DNA from: Tenacibaculum sp. M341
Lineage (GTDB): Bacteria; Bacteroidota; Bacteroidia; Flavobacteriales; Flavobacteriaceae
Assembly (NCBI RefSeq): GCF_004337695.1
Contig: NZ_SJXJ01000007.1
Span: forward strand, 210,148 to 270,063
Length of the DNA: 59,916 nt
Reading direction: 5' to 3'
Shown: one piece after another, positions 25,635 through 34,816 of the stretch
Numbering within the stretch: position 1 is the stretch's first letter
Layout of the letters: every line of letters starts with the position of its first letter
Program-made: the position numbers and the translations under genes
Notes under the pieces: model-generated
The model's input: the letters and a program-made list of their open reading frames with translations, nothing else
Database searches by the model: none
Told to the model about the DNA's origin: nothing

Positions 25635-26495
25635 ATGATATCAAAAGAACAATTTAATAAAGAGTTAGCGTTAATAATTAGCAATGCAATAAGAGAAGAT
25701 ATAGGTGATGGAGATCACACATCATTATCTTGTATTCCTGCGGAAGCAACAGGTAAAGCTAAGTTATTAGTAAAAGATGAAGGTATTATTGCAGGAGTAG
25801 AATTTGCAAAAATGGTTTTTAAATATGTAGATGCAGATTTAGAAATTGAAACTTTAATAAATGATGGAGAGAGCGTAAAATACGGAGATATTGTATTGTA
25901 TGTTTCAGGTAAATCGCAATCAATTTTACAAGCAGAACGATTAGTGTTAAATGCAATGCAACGTATGAGTGCTATTGCTACTAAAACACGTTCGTTTATG
26001 GATTTGTTAGAAGGTACAAAAACAAAAGTATTAGATACACGTAAAACAACTCCTGGAATTAGAGCTTTAGAGAAATGGGCAGTAAAAATTGGAGGAGGAG
26101 AGAACCACAGATTTGCGTTGTACGATATGGTAATGATAAAAGATAACCATATTGATTTTGCAGGCGGAATTACTCAGGCTATAATAAAGACCAAAAAATA
26201 TTTAGCAGAGAAAAATTTAGATATAAAAATTATTGTTGAAGCTAGAAATTTAGAAGAGATTAAAGAAATTTTATCAAATGAAGGTGTTTACAGAATTTTA
26301 ATAGACAATTTTAATTATGAAGATACTAGAAAAGCGGTTGAGTTAATTGGTGATACTTGTTTAACAGAAAGCTCAGGAGGTATTAACGAGAAAACAATTC
26401 GTAAGTATGCTGAATGTGGTGTTGATTTTATTTCTTCTGGAGCTTTAACTCATTCTGTTTACAATATGGACTTAAGTTTAAAAGCTGTTGACTAG
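25635..26495 (+). CDS. nadC: Nicotinate-nucleotide diphosphorylase (carboxylating)
   Basis: Quinolinate phosphoribosyltransferase, de novo NAD synthesis: quinolinate plus PRPP gives nicotinate mononucleotide, CO2 and pyrophosphate. Motifs: EDIGDGDHTS at the N-terminus, AERLVLNAMQRMSAIAT, LDTRKTTPGIRALEKWAV, GGGENHRFALYDMVMIKDNH (substrate and PRPP contacts), IIVEARNLEE, ILIDNF and SSGGINEKT. 286 residues, normal. The stop TAG shares its last base with the GTG of the next gene (26495). The other NAD-pathway genes are not in this window. Confidence 0.95.
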   Translation: MISKEQFNKELALIISNAIREDIGDGDHTSLSCIPAEATGKAKLLVKDEGIIAGVEFAKMVFKYVDADLEIETLINDGESVKYGDIVLYVSGKSQSILQAERLVLNAMQRMSAIATKTRSFMDLLEGTKTKVLDTRKTTPGIRALEKWAVKIGGGENHRFALYDMVMIKDNHIDFAGGITQAIIKTKKYLAEKNLDIKIIVEARNLEEIKEILSNEGVYRILIDNFNYEDTRKAVELIGDTCLTESSGGINEKTIRKYAECGVDFISSGALTHSVYNMDLSLKAVD

Positions 26496-26950
26496 TGAAG
26501 ATTAAATGCTGGCTTTTAATTTTTTTATTGAATCAAGTTTTAGCTGTAGCGCAAGCTTGCGGTTCAGGTGTTTTTACACTCGAAATAAAATCAGATAAAA
26601 ATGAAAGGTTAGCATATGAAATACTACAAATACAGCAAGAGTTTGAAAATTTAGTGTATAGTGATTTTTATCAAGGCTATTTAATTAATCAAGATAAACT
26701 CAAAACATTAAAAAAAGAACCCATAGAAGTTGATAGAATTCCGTCTCTCAAAAATCAAGTCCCTGTTTCAAATTCTAATGTAAAAGAAAACACAATAGCA
26801 TTTAAAACTATAGAAACAGGATATTATGTTCATTTATTAAAAATAAAAACAAAAAAGAAAGAAATATATATGCTGGCAAATTTGTTTGGTGGATGTAATA
26901 GAAAAACGACAATGGTTTTAGATGAAAAAGTATATTTAATTAAACATTAA
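26495..26950 (+). CDS. Secreted hypothetical protein (151 aa)
   Basis: No family recognised. The GTG start at 26495 overlaps the nadC stop by 1 nt and opens a signal peptide (LLIFLLNQVLAVAQA). The mature protein has Cys near its N-terminus (ACGSGVF), a central Lys/Glu-rich stretch and a C-terminal KKEIYMLANLFGGCNRKTT. Two Cys could form a disulphide. It is probably cotranscribed with nadC, and the acetyltransferase gene starts 3 bp after its stop. Confidence 0.6.
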   Translation: MKIKCWLLIFLLNQVLAVAQACGSGVFTLEIKSDKNERLAYEILQIQQEFENLVYSDFYQGYLINQDKLKTLKKEPIEVDRIPSLKNQVPVSNSNVKENTIAFKTIETGYYVHLLKIKTKKKEIYMLANLFGGCNRKTTMVLDEKVYLIKH

Positions 26951-26953
26951 TAA

Positions 26954-27586
26954 ATGTTTGGACCAGATAAAGACACACAATTTCCTTTAGAGAATTATAA
27001 TAGACTTTGCTTTTTAAAAAACGTAATTAAAAATCCGAATATTATAGTTGGTGATTACACCTATTATGATGATTTTGAAAATGTAGAAAACTTTGAAAAG
27101 AACGTAAAATATCACTTTGACTTTACAGGAGATAAGTTGATTATAGGTAAGTTTTGTATGATTGCTTCTGGTGTTAGTTTTATAATGAATGGAGCAAACC
27201 ATCTAACAGATGCTATCTCTACATATCCATTTGCAATTTTTGGAAATGGATGGGAAAAAGCGATGGAAGGTAAATCATATCCAAACAAAGGAAATATAGT
27301 GGTAGGAAATGATGTATGGATTGGACATAACGCTACTATAATGGCTGGAGTAACAATTGGTGATGGTGCTATTATAGCTACCAATGCAACTGTAGTAAAA
27401 GATGTACCTCCGTACACAATAGTAGGAGGGAATCCTGCAGAAGAAATTAGAAAACGCTTTGACGATGAAACGATAGAAGAATTGTTGAAAATACAATGGT
27501 GGAATTGGTCAATAGAAAAAATTACAGCAAATATTCAAAACTTAACAAACAATACAATACATAAATTAATAAGCAAGTCGGAATGA
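26954..27586 (+). CDS. Vat/CatB-family xenobiotic-type O-acetyltransferase
   Basis: Left-handed beta-helix acetyltransferase that uses acetyl-CoA. MFGPDKDTQFPLEN and the hexapeptide repeats (GNDVWIGHNATIMAGVTIGD, GAIIATNATVVKDVPPYTIV, GGNPAEEIRKRF) follow the Vat streptogramin-A acetyltransferase and CatB group. His83 in NGANHLTDA corresponds to the catalytic His of Vat(D) (His82 there). Trp-rich C-terminus IQWWNWSIEKI. 210 residues, complete. Chromosomal members of this family often act on sugars or unknown acceptors, so drug resistance cannot be assumed. The stop overlaps the next start (ATGA). Confidence 0.85.
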   Translation: MFGPDKDTQFPLENYNRLCFLKNVIKNPNIIVGDYTYYDDFENVENFEKNVKYHFDFTGDKLIIGKFCMIASGVSFIMNGANHLTDAISTYPFAIFGNGWEKAMEGKSYPNKGNIVVGNDVWIGHNATIMAGVTIGDGAIIATNATVVKDVPPYTIVGGNPAEEIRKRFDDETIEELLKIQWWNWSIEKITANIQNLTNNTIHKLISKSE

Positions 27587-29700
27587 AAAAACACATAATG
27601 TTAGTGGCAACTTTAGCCTTTATGGCAAGTTGTAATACTAACGAAACTAAAAAAGAAAACAGTGATATGGCAGCTACAGAAATAACTGAAAATCCACTAT
27701 TACAAAAGAGTACTTTAGACTATGGTGCTCCAGATTTTACAAAAATAAAAAATGAACATTTTATGCCTGCTATATTAAAAGGTATGGAAGTTCAAAATGA
27801 AGCAATAGCAAAAATTGTAGCAAATACAGAAGCACCTACTTTTGATAACACCATATTAGCGTTAGAAGAAAGTAGTAAAACATTAGATAATGTAAGTGCA
27901 GTGTTTTCTGCTTTAGCAGGTGCACATACAAATGATGTAATTAGAGAAAATCAAAAAGAATTAGCTCCAAAGTTTTCAAAACACGGAGATGAAATTTTAC
28001 TAAATACAAAGTTATTTGAACGAGTAAAAGCTGTTTACAACAGTTTAGAAAGCGCTGATTTAGATGCAGAATCTAAGCACTTGGTAAAAGAATATTACAA
28101 GAATTTTGTAAAAGCAGGTGCAAATTTATCAGAAGATAAAAAGAAAGAATTAAAAGAGATAAATGCTGAAATAGCTGGTTTATCAAATGATTTTGGTAAA
28201 AAATTATTAGATGCAAGTAAAAAAGGTGGTGTTGTTATTTCTGATAAAGACAAATTAAAAGGTTTTTCAGAAGAAAAAATTAAATCTATTGCTAAAGAAG
28301 ATGGTACTTATGAAATTCAATTAATTAATACAACACAACAACCATCTTTACAAACTTTACAAAATAGAGAAGTTAGAGAAGATTTATTTAAAAAATCTAT
28401 TTACAGAGCAGAAGGAGGAGCTTTTGATACTAGAGAATTAGTAACTGAAATGGTTGCTTTACGTGCTAAAAAAGCTAAAATTTTAGGTTTTGATAATTAT
28501 GCTAGTTGGAGTTTGCAAGGAACTATGGCTACAACTCCAGATAAAGTTTTTGAAATGTTTAAAAACTTAATTCCAGGTTCATTAGACAAAGCAGCATCAG
28601 AAATAAAAGAAATTCAAGCAGAAATTAAAAAAGATGGAGGTGATTTTAAATTAGCTCCTTACGACTGGAATCATTATGCTGAAAAGGTTCGTAAATCAAA
28701 ATATAATTTAGATGAAGAAGAAGTAAAACAATACTTTGAAATTAATAATGTATTAGAAAAAGGAGTATTTTTTGCTGCTAAAAAGTTATATGGATTAACC
28801 TTTAAAAAGCGTACAGATATTCCTGTTTATCATCCAGATGTTGTGGTATATGAGATTTTTGAAGAAGATGGAAGTAAGCTAGGATTGTTCTATGGAGATT
28901 TCTTTGCAAGAGATAGTAAACGTGGAGGTGCTTGGATGAGTGCATTTGTAAAGCAATCTAAGTTAAGAAATCAAAAACCAGTAGTATACAACGTATGTAA
29001 TTCACCAAAACCAGCAGAAGGAGAACCAGCTTTAATTAGTTTTGATGAGGTAGAAACAATGTTTCATGAGTTCGGACATGCTTTACATGGTTTATTTGGA
29101 AATCAAAAATATGCATCAATTTCAGGTACAAGTACCGCAAGAGATTTTGTAGAGTTTCCATCACAAGTAAATGAAAATTGGGCAACGCATCCAGATGTGT
29201 TAAATAATTATGCATTACACCATAAAACAGGAGAAGTGATTCCAGATGCATTATTAAAGAAAATAAAAGAAGCAGGAACTTTTAATCAAGGATATTCAAT
29301 TATAGAAAATTTATGTTCTTCTAATTTAGATATGCAATGGCACACAATAGGTGTTGATACAGAAATTAAAGATGTAGCTAAGTTTGAAGAAGAAGCTTTG
29401 GCTAAAATGAAATTAAAGATTGATGAAATTCCACCAAGATACCGTTCAACATATTTTGCTCATATTTTTAGTGGAGGTTATGCAGCTGGATACTATTCAT
29501 ATTTATGGACAGAAATGTTAAGTCATGATGCATATGATTGGTTTAAAAACAACGGATTATTAACTAGAGAGAATGGAGATAAATTCCGTAAACAAGTATT
29601 ATCTAAAGGAAATACAATGGATTATGCAAAAATGTATAGAGAGTTCGCAGGACGTGATCCTCAAGCAACTCCAATGCTAAAAGCTAGAGGATTGAAATAA
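27583..29700 (+). CDS. M3 family metallopeptidase, Dcp-like lipoprotein
   Basis: Peptidyl-dipeptidase or oligopeptidase of the M3 family (Dcp/OpdA group). A lipoprotein signal (LVATLAFMASC) anchors a 705-residue enzyme. The zinc site is FHEFGHALHGLFG (His495, Glu496, His499), and the third ligand should be in the helix about 25 residues on (FVEFPSQVNENWATH). Also typical: LFYGDFFARDSKRGGAWM and HIFSGGYAAGYYSYLW. The start overlaps the acetyltransferase stop by 4 nt. It likely trims peptides in the periplasm. Confidence 0.92.
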   Translation: MKKHIMLVATLAFMASCNTNETKKENSDMAATEITENPLLQKSTLDYGAPDFTKIKNEHFMPAILKGMEVQNEAIAKIVANTEAPTFDNTILALEESSKTLDNVSAVFSALAGAHTNDVIRENQKELAPKFSKHGDEILLNTKLFERVKAVYNSLESADLDAESKHLVKEYYKNFVKAGANLSEDKKKELKEINAEIAGLSNDFGKKLLDASKKGGVVISDKDKLKGFSEEKIKSIAKEDGTYEIQLINTTQQPSLQTLQNREVREDLFKKSIYRAEGGAFDTRELVTEMVALRAKKAKILGFDNYASWSLQGTMATTPDKVFEMFKNLIPGSLDKAASEIKEIQAEIKKDGGDFKLAPYDWNHYAEKVRKSKYNLDEEEVKQYFEINNVLEKGVFFAAKKLYGLTFKKRTDIPVYHPDVVVYEIFEEDGSKLGLFYGDFFARDSKRGGAWMSAFVKQSKLRNQKPVVYNVCNSPKPAEGEPALISFDEVETMFHEFGHALHGLFGNQKYASISGTSTARDFVEFPSQVNENWATHPDVLNNYALHHKTGEVIPDALLKKIKEAGTFNQGYSIIENLCSSNLDMQWHTIGVDTEIKDVAKFEEEALAKMKLKIDEIPPRYRSTYFAHIFSGGYAAGYYSYLWTEMLSHDAYDWFKNNGLLTRENGDKFRKQVLSKGNTMDYAKMYREFAGRDPQATPMLKARGLK

Positions 29701-29769
29701 TTTTTAGCTTCAAATTATGATACTTTAGTATTTACTAAAAAACGATATTTCTTTACAAATATTAATTAC

Positions 29770-29806
29770 AAACGATCAGAATTAAATTCTTCTGATCGTT
29801 TTTCGT
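29770..29806 (+). terminator. Terminator after the M3 peptidase gene
   Basis: A 12-bp stem AAACGATCAGAA / TTCTGATCGTTT (29770-29781 with 29790-29801) has an 8-nt loop and trailing T residues. Confidence 0.85.
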
Positions 29807-29844
29807 TTTATAACAGTAAATTTATATCATATTCTATAACAAAA

Positions 29845-30126
29845 ATGATTTACAGTTTAATCAATTTATTAGCTATTGTTGGTGCCATTATTTTAGGTTT
29901 AAGAAAAAATGGAGCTTTTATCAATCCCCAAAAATATTTTCAGCAAATGTCAACTGTAGCATTCATTACAGGAACTATTTCTGGAGTAGTTCAAGGAACT
30001 GCTTATTCTCATGGATTTGATTTTTACTGGTGGATGTTTAGTATTTTGAGTTTTATTATCATCATGATAATTTCTATAATAGTTATAGGTATTGGATATA
30101 TAAAAAGAAGTATTAAAAGAATGTAA
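29845..30126 (+). CDS. Small membrane protein, unknown
   Basis: A 93-residue product with three hydrophobic stretches: NLLAIVGAIILGL near the N-terminus, a weaker TVAFITGTISGVVQGTA in the middle and IIIMIISIIVIGIGYI at the C-terminus, ending in basic KRSIKRM. No Cys and no known motif. The next gene begins 11 bp downstream, so it may head a short operon of secreted small proteins. Confidence 0.55.
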   Translation: MIYSLINLLAIVGAIILGLRKNGAFINPQKYFQQMSTVAFITGTISGVVQGTAYSHGFDFYWWMFSILSFIIIMIISIIVIGIGYIKRSIKRM

Positions 30127-30137
30127 ATAACAGGGAA

Positions 30138-30551
30138 ATGAAATTAAACTTGATTTTTATATTGATAGTAATTACAATTCAAGCACAAAAATCAGATCTA
30201 AATCTATTGGGTAACACATTTTCAGCCAATGTTAATTCAGTATGTGAAGAAACTCCAGATGATAATCCTTGTGCAGGAGAACAAATTTATATCGTTGTTA
30301 CATTTTCTGAAGAAGAAGTAAAACTTATAGAAAAAGGAATTTCTAGTTGTGATAAAGAAACTTATTCTTATTCGTTTAAATACAAATGGGAATTTATAAA
30401 TAATGAAATTAAAATTCATTCCAATCCAGAAGAAGTAAAGTATACATATTTGAAAAAAATGAGATTGATTTTAAAAGAAGAAGAACTTTTTGGTTTTATA
30501 ACTTATGATAATGGAAAAGTAATAGAACACAAGTTTACTATGAATAATTAA
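30138..30551 (+). CDS. Secreted hypothetical protein (137 aa)
   Basis: Signal peptide (IFILIVITIQAQ). The mature part is beta-rich with three Cys (SVCEETPDDNPCAGEQIY, then SSCDKET) and reads like a small immunoglobulin- or lipocalin-like secreted protein, but I recognise no family. It lies 11 bp after the small membrane protein gene and 36 bp before the papain-like lipoprotein gene. Confidence 0.55.
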   Translation: MKLNLIFILIVITIQAQKSDLNLLGNTFSANVNSVCEETPDDNPCAGEQIYIVVTFSEEEVKLIEKGISSCDKETYSYSFKYKWEFINNEIKIHSNPEEVKYTYLKKMRLILKEEELFGFITYDNGKVIEHKFTMNN

Positions 30552-30587
30552 AGAAAAAAGAAGTTATATTTACAAAAGAAAAAGCAT

Positions 30588-31292
30588 ATGAAAAAGATAA
30601 CTATACTACTCATACTAACAATTCTAATTGCTTGTTCAGTAACAACAAAAGAAAAATCAAAAGTTAGCCCGGAAATTAAAAAAGAATATGTCGTTTTTTT
30701 AGAAGAAGTAATATCTAAAAGAGATAGTTTTCATATTGCTTATAAAACTTCAAATGCAGCAGTTAAAAAGAAGATTGTAAAAGAAGCTAGAGCGTATTTA
30801 ATAAAAAATATAGCAGAAGAAGTGTTTTCTTATTGGCACGGTACTAAATGGAGTTTTAGTGGAATGACAAGAACTCCGAAGAAAGGTAGCATTGCTTGTG
30901 GATATTTTATAACAAATACATTAACAGATGTTGGTTTTAATATTCCTAGAATAAAATGGGCGCAATCTGCTTCAGAGGTATTCATTAAAAAATTATCAAA
31001 AGAACAAATAAAAAGATTTGTGAATAAACCTGTTATTGAGGTTGAAGAATATTTGAAAACCGCTGGTAATGGTTTGTATTTGGTAGGACTCGATTCACAT
31101 ACAGGGTATATTTATGTGAATAATGATAAAGTTAGGTTTATACATGCCGATTATTACGAACCAGAGAAAGGTGTAGTTTCAGAAAAATTAAACTCTTACA
31201 GCCCAATAGCACATTCTAAATACAGAGTAATAGGAAAGTTAATGTCAGATGAAATGATCATTTCTTGGATTTATAATGAACGTATCAAATAG
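30588..31292 (+). CDS. Lipoprotein with papain/NlpC-like Cys-His arrangement
   Basis: Lipoprotein signal with Cys16 (LTILIAC). A conserved-looking core has Cys104 at the start of a helix (SIACGYFITNTLTDVGF) and His171 at the start of a strand (VGLDSHTGYIYV), as in NlpC/P60 or CHAP cysteine peptidases, where the Cys begins a helix and the His opens a strand. The SYWHGTKWSFSGMTRTPKKG segment before the Cys also fits. A third polar residue could be Asn178 or Asp180. Peptidase or amidase activity on the cell wall is a fold-level guess. 234 residues. Confidence 0.55.
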   Translation: MKKITILLILTILIACSVTTKEKSKVSPEIKKEYVVFLEEVISKRDSFHIAYKTSNAAVKKKIVKEARAYLIKNIAEEVFSYWHGTKWSFSGMTRTPKKGSIACGYFITNTLTDVGFNIPRIKWAQSASEVFIKKLSKEQIKRFVNKPVIEVEEYLKTAGNGLYLVGLDSHTGYIYVNNDKVRFIHADYYEPEKGVVSEKLNSYSPIAHSKYRVIGKLMSDEMIISWIYNERIK

Positions 31293-31346
31293 CTATCATC
31301 TATTATAACATTATTTGTATATTTTACAAGAGTAAAAAATTATTTA

Positions 31347-31916
31347 ATGAACGATTATTACGATAGTGAAACATTTATAAAAAGAAGTTTTACAAACGAA
31401 GAAATTAGCAGATCAGATTTTGATTCTTGTACTTTTCAGAATTGCGATTTTTCTGATATGCATATTGTAAATTCTGAATTTTTAGATTGTGATTTTATTG
31501 ATTGTAATTTAAGTAATACCCGATTGAAAGAGAGTAGTTTTAAAGAAGTTCACTTTATAAACTCAAAATTATTAGGAGTAAAGTTTTATGAAATAGATCC
31601 TTTTTTATTAAAGATAAATTTTACCAATAGTCAACTAGATTACGCTTCATTTTATCAATTAAAAGCACAAAATTTTCAGTTTATAGAATGTAGCATTAGA
31701 GAAGTAGATTTTTCTCAGGCAGATTTACAGCACAGTTATTTTGATAATTGTGATTTACTCGGATCTGTATTTGAAGAAACCGATTTAAGAAGTGTAAATT
31801 TTAAAACATCAAGTAACTTTTCTATAAATATTGAAACTAACAAATTAGAAAAAGCAGTTTTTTCAAAAGATAATGTGGTTAATTTATTAGAAAAGTATAA
31901 AATAAAAGTAGAGTAA
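31347..31916 (+). CDS. Pentapeptide repeat protein
   Basis: Repeated A/C/S/N-[D/N]-[L/F]-x-x pentapeptides run through most of the 189 residues (DFDSCTFQNCDFSDM, EFLDCDFIDCNLSNTRLKES, DFSQADLQHSYFDNCDLLGS), predicting a right-handed quadrilateral beta-helix. There is a break at about 90-98 (EIDPFLLKI), common in this family. No signal peptide, so cytoplasmic. Similar to the Qnr/MfpA fold but without features that would mark a gyrase protector; role unknown. Confidence 0.85.
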   Translation: MNDYYDSETFIKRSFTNEEISRSDFDSCTFQNCDFSDMHIVNSEFLDCDFIDCNLSNTRLKESSFKEVHFINSKLLGVKFYEIDPFLLKINFTNSQLDYASFYQLKAQNFQFIECSIREVDFSQADLQHSYFDNCDLLGSVFEETDLRSVNFKTSSNFSINIETNKLEKAVFSKDNVVNLLEKYKIKVE

Positions 31917-32051
31917 TCTTTTTAAATAGTATTCTAATTGTGTTTTATATCAGTATAAAAAATAGAAAAAACTGAAAACCTTCGTACCTTTGAAATTGAA
32001 AATTAGAGGGAATCTATAAACATTTGCACTAAAAAAGACCAAATACAAAAA

Positions 32052-32981
32052 ATGTCGAAAGAAATAGAACAAAGCCTTGAAAAAATTCCAGTAATAAATT
32101 GGTTGGTAGTACTAGGGAAAAAGATTAAAATCCCTGGACTAGAAGGAATGTCTTTGTATGATGTTATTGAAATGTATGTAATCGGAATTGTTAGAGGAGC
32201 TTTAACAACTAGAGCAGGAGGGATTGCATTCAGTTTTTTTATGGCTATTTTTCCTTTTTTACTGTTTATATTAACACTACTTCCATATATTCCAGTAGAA
32301 GGTTTTCAAACGACGTTATTCGATTTAATGAGAGAAGGTTTGCCACCTAAAACATTTGATGCTGTTGACGGAGTTATAAAAGATATTTTAAATAACCAGT
32401 ATGGAGGGTTATTATCTTTTGGTTTTTTAGGGTCTATATTTTTAATGACAAATGGAGTCAATGCTATTTTTGGAGGATTTGAATATTCCTATCATGTAAA
32501 AGAATTCAGAAATGTTTTTAAAGCCTACATTGTATCATTAGCAGTTTCATTGTTAATGTGTTTCTTTTTAATTATAACAGTGTCATTAATTATACTATAT
32601 CAAATAGCATTAATCAGAATCAATAAAATAGGTTGGTTTGATACAGACGAGTTGAATTTATTTTATTTAGGTAGAGGTTTAATCTTTTTAATAATGATAT
32701 ATACTATTGTAGCATTGTTGTTTAGATATGGAACGAAACAAGGAAGTAATATAAAATTCTTCTCACCAGGGGCTATTTTAACAACAGTGGTGTCGTTATT
32801 TACATTTTATTTATTCGGAATATATGTAGTGAAATTTGCTAAGTACAACCAGTTATATGGTTCAATAGGTACATTATTAATTTTAATGTTATTTGTTTGG
32901 TTAAACTCAATTATACTGTTGTTAGGGTTTGAGTTAAACGCAGCTATTTACCAGTTAAAACATCGAAATAAAACTTCATAA
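32052..32981 (+). CDS. YihY/BrkB family inner-membrane protein
   Basis: A 309-residue protein with about six membrane helices of the YihY (formerly RNase BN) family. Signatures: LTTRAGGIAFSFFMAIFPFL, FGFLGSIFLMTNGVNAIFGG, TLLILMLFVWLNSIILLLGF and ELNAAIYQL at the end. The N-terminal cytoplasmic helix is about 50 residues. YihY proteins are membrane proteins with a suspected transport role and are not nucleases. Upstream at 31985 lies TACCTTTG, a TAnnTTTG-type -7 element. Confidence 0.88.
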   Translation: MSKEIEQSLEKIPVINWLVVLGKKIKIPGLEGMSLYDVIEMYVIGIVRGALTTRAGGIAFSFFMAIFPFLLFILTLLPYIPVEGFQTTLFDLMREGLPPKTFDAVDGVIKDILNNQYGGLLSFGFLGSIFLMTNGVNAIFGGFEYSYHVKEFRNVFKAYIVSLAVSLLMCFFLIITVSLIILYQIALIRINKIGWFDTDELNLFYLGRGLIFLIMIYTIVALLFRYGTKQGSNIKFFSPGAILTTVVSLFTFYLFGIYVVKFAKYNQLYGSIGTLLILMLFVWLNSIILLLGFELNAAIYQLKHRNKTS

Positions 32982-33038
32982 ACTGCCAATAAATTCAGAT
33001 ATTTGCAAACTAATTTTAAAAATATAATTTTTCAATTA

Positions 33039-33046
33039 TAAGTTTG
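33039..33046 (+). promoter_or_regulatory. -7-like element upstream of hisS
   Basis: TAAGTTTG fits TAnnTTTG, 45 bp before the hisS ATG; no good TTG at -33. Confidence 0.35.
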
Positions 33047-33091
33047 CAGAATCACACTTAAAATTGAAAATTAAAAAATTCATAATTAAAT

Positions 33092-34768
33092 ATGAAACCA
33101 GAAATTCCAAAAGGGACAAGAGATTTTTCATCAACACAAGTAGCTAGAAGAAATTATATATTCAATACAATAAAGCATTCTTTTGAGTTATTTGGTTTTC
33201 AACCTATAGAAACACCAAGTTTTGAAAATTCAGATACTCTTATGGGTAAGTATGGAGAAGAAGGAGATCGTTTGATTTTTAAAATTTTAAACTCTGGAGA
33301 TTATATGAAAGTAAATTCCAAATATGGAATTGAAATTAATAATTTTATAGTAGAGATTTACAGAAATTTAATTGGTAGAATTAAAAATGATACCAAAAGT
33401 AATATAGAAAAAAATTTCGAGCTGATTGTAAGACAATACAAATATGTCTTTAAGAGTATTAATGATTTTGGTGCAGAATTAATATTTAATGAATTAAATA
33501 AATCAGATAGAAGAAAAAGGATAATAGATAAAATTATTGAGTTTAATAGTAATCCTAATTTAAGAGAAGATAACTTTGAACATTATTTTTCAGTTTTAAA
33601 AAGATCTTCAATATCTAAAATATCCAATTATATTTTAAGTGCATTATACAAAAATAGTAAGTTCTTATCTAGTGAGTTATCTGAAAAAGCATTGCGTTAC
33701 GATTTAACAGTGCCATTTGCTCGTTATGTAGTACAACACCAAAACGAAATTACATTTCCGTTTAAACGTTACCAAATACAACCAGTTTGGAGAGCAGACA
33801 AACCTCAAAAAGGTCGTTACAGAGAATTTTATCAATGTGATGCAGATGTAGTAGGTAGTAAATCGTTATGGCAAGAAGTTGAATTTGTTCAATTATACGA
33901 TGGTGTTTTTAGTAAGTTAAATATAAAAGGAACGACCATTAAAATCAATAATCGTAAAATTCTTTCAGGAATTGCAGAAGTTATTGGTGCAAAAGATAAA
34001 TTAATCGATTTTACGGTAGCTTTAGATAAGTTAGATAAAATTGGTAAAGATGGTGTTACAGCAGAAATGATATCAAAAGGAATTTCTGAAGAAGCCATTA
34101 ATAAAGTGCAACCATTATTTGATTTTACAGGTACCAATACAGATAAATTAAATTCATTAAAAACAATGTTAGCTACTTCTGAAGAAGGTATGAGAGGAGT
34201 AAAAGAATTGGAATTTGTTATCAGTAATATTGAAAAGTTAGGTTTAAAAACGGCAATTTTAGAACTAGATGTTACTTTGGCACGAGGATTGAACTATTAT
34301 ACTGGAGCAATTTTTGAAGTAGCCGCACCTAAAGAAGTTAAGTTAGGTTCTATTGGTGGCGGTGGAAGATATGACGATTTGACAGGTATTTTCGGATTAA
34401 AAGATGTAAGTGGTGTAGGTATATCTTTTGGTTTAGATAGAATTTACCTTGTGATGGAAGAATTAGGTTTATTTGAAACGGTAGAATTACCAAAACCTAA
34501 AGTCTTATTTTTAAATTTTAACGAAGAACAGAGCTTACAAAAAGTTCAAGCGATTGCAGAATTACGTGCAAATGGAATTAAATCAGAATTATATCCAGAC
34601 GTAGCAAAAAGTAACAATCAACAAAAGAAACAATGGAAATATGTTGATAAGAGGGCTATAGAATATGTAGTTACTGATGTTGAAGGTGATAAATTTATGT
34701 TCAAAAACTGTGAAACTAGAGAACAAAATTTATTAACGATTAGTGAAATTATTAAAAAAATAGAATAA
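33092..34768 (+). CDS. hisS: Histidyl-tRNA synthetase with a large N-terminal insertion
   Basis: Class II aminoacyl-tRNA synthetase charging tRNA-His. PKGTRDFSS and the motif 1 region ([20 protein letters not shown]), motif 2 ([40 protein letters not shown]), the histidine loop ([19 protein letters not shown]) and motif 3 ([25 protein letters not shown]) are all intact, with an anticodon-binding domain at the end. It is 558 residues, about 100 more than the roughly 455-465 I expect in this family of bacteria. The excess lies at residues about 72-196 between LNSGDY and SEKALRYD, a Lys/Asn/Ile-rich helical-looking segment. Likely functional since every catalytic motif is present. Confidence 0.93.
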   Translation: MKPEIPKGTRDFSSTQVARRNYIFNTIKHSFELFGFQPIETPSFENSDTLMGKYGEEGDRLIFKILNSGDYMKVNSKYGIEINNFIVEIYRNLIGRIKNDTKSNIEKNFELIVRQYKYVFKSINDFGAELIFNELNKSDRRKRIIDKIIEFNSNPNLREDNFEHYFSVLKRSSISKISNYILSALYKNSKFLSSELSEKALRYDLTVPFARYVVQHQNEITFPFKRYQIQPVWRADKPQKGRYREFYQCDADVVGSKSLWQEVEFVQLYDGVFSKLNIKGTTIKINNRKILSGIAEVIGAKDKLIDFTVALDKLDKIGKDGVTAEMISKGISEEAINKVQPLFDFTGTNTDKLNSLKTMLATSEEGMRGVKELEFVISNIEKLGLKTAILELDVTLARGLNYYTGAIFEVAAPKEVKLGSIGGGGRYDDLTGIFGLKDVSGVGISFGLDRIYLVMEELGLFETVELPKPKVLFLNFNEEQSLQKVQAIAELRANGIKSELYPDVAKSNNQQKKQWKYVDKRAIEYVVTDVEGDKFMFKNCETREQNLLTISEIIKKIE

Positions 34769-34816
34769 AAACATTTTTTTGTTTTATCTTTATAGTATAA
34801 TGTTAAACAAAAAAAG

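Noticed and set aside
26954-27586. Streptogramin resistance gene
   Set aside because: The family and catalytic His fit Vat-type enzymes, but chromosomal members with this context act on unknown acceptors; no mobile element or resistance cluster is nearby, so only the family is called.
31347-31916. Quinolone-resistance Qnr-type pentapeptide protein
   Set aside because: The pentapeptide pattern is real, but nothing marks it as a gyrase protector, and the family is broad.
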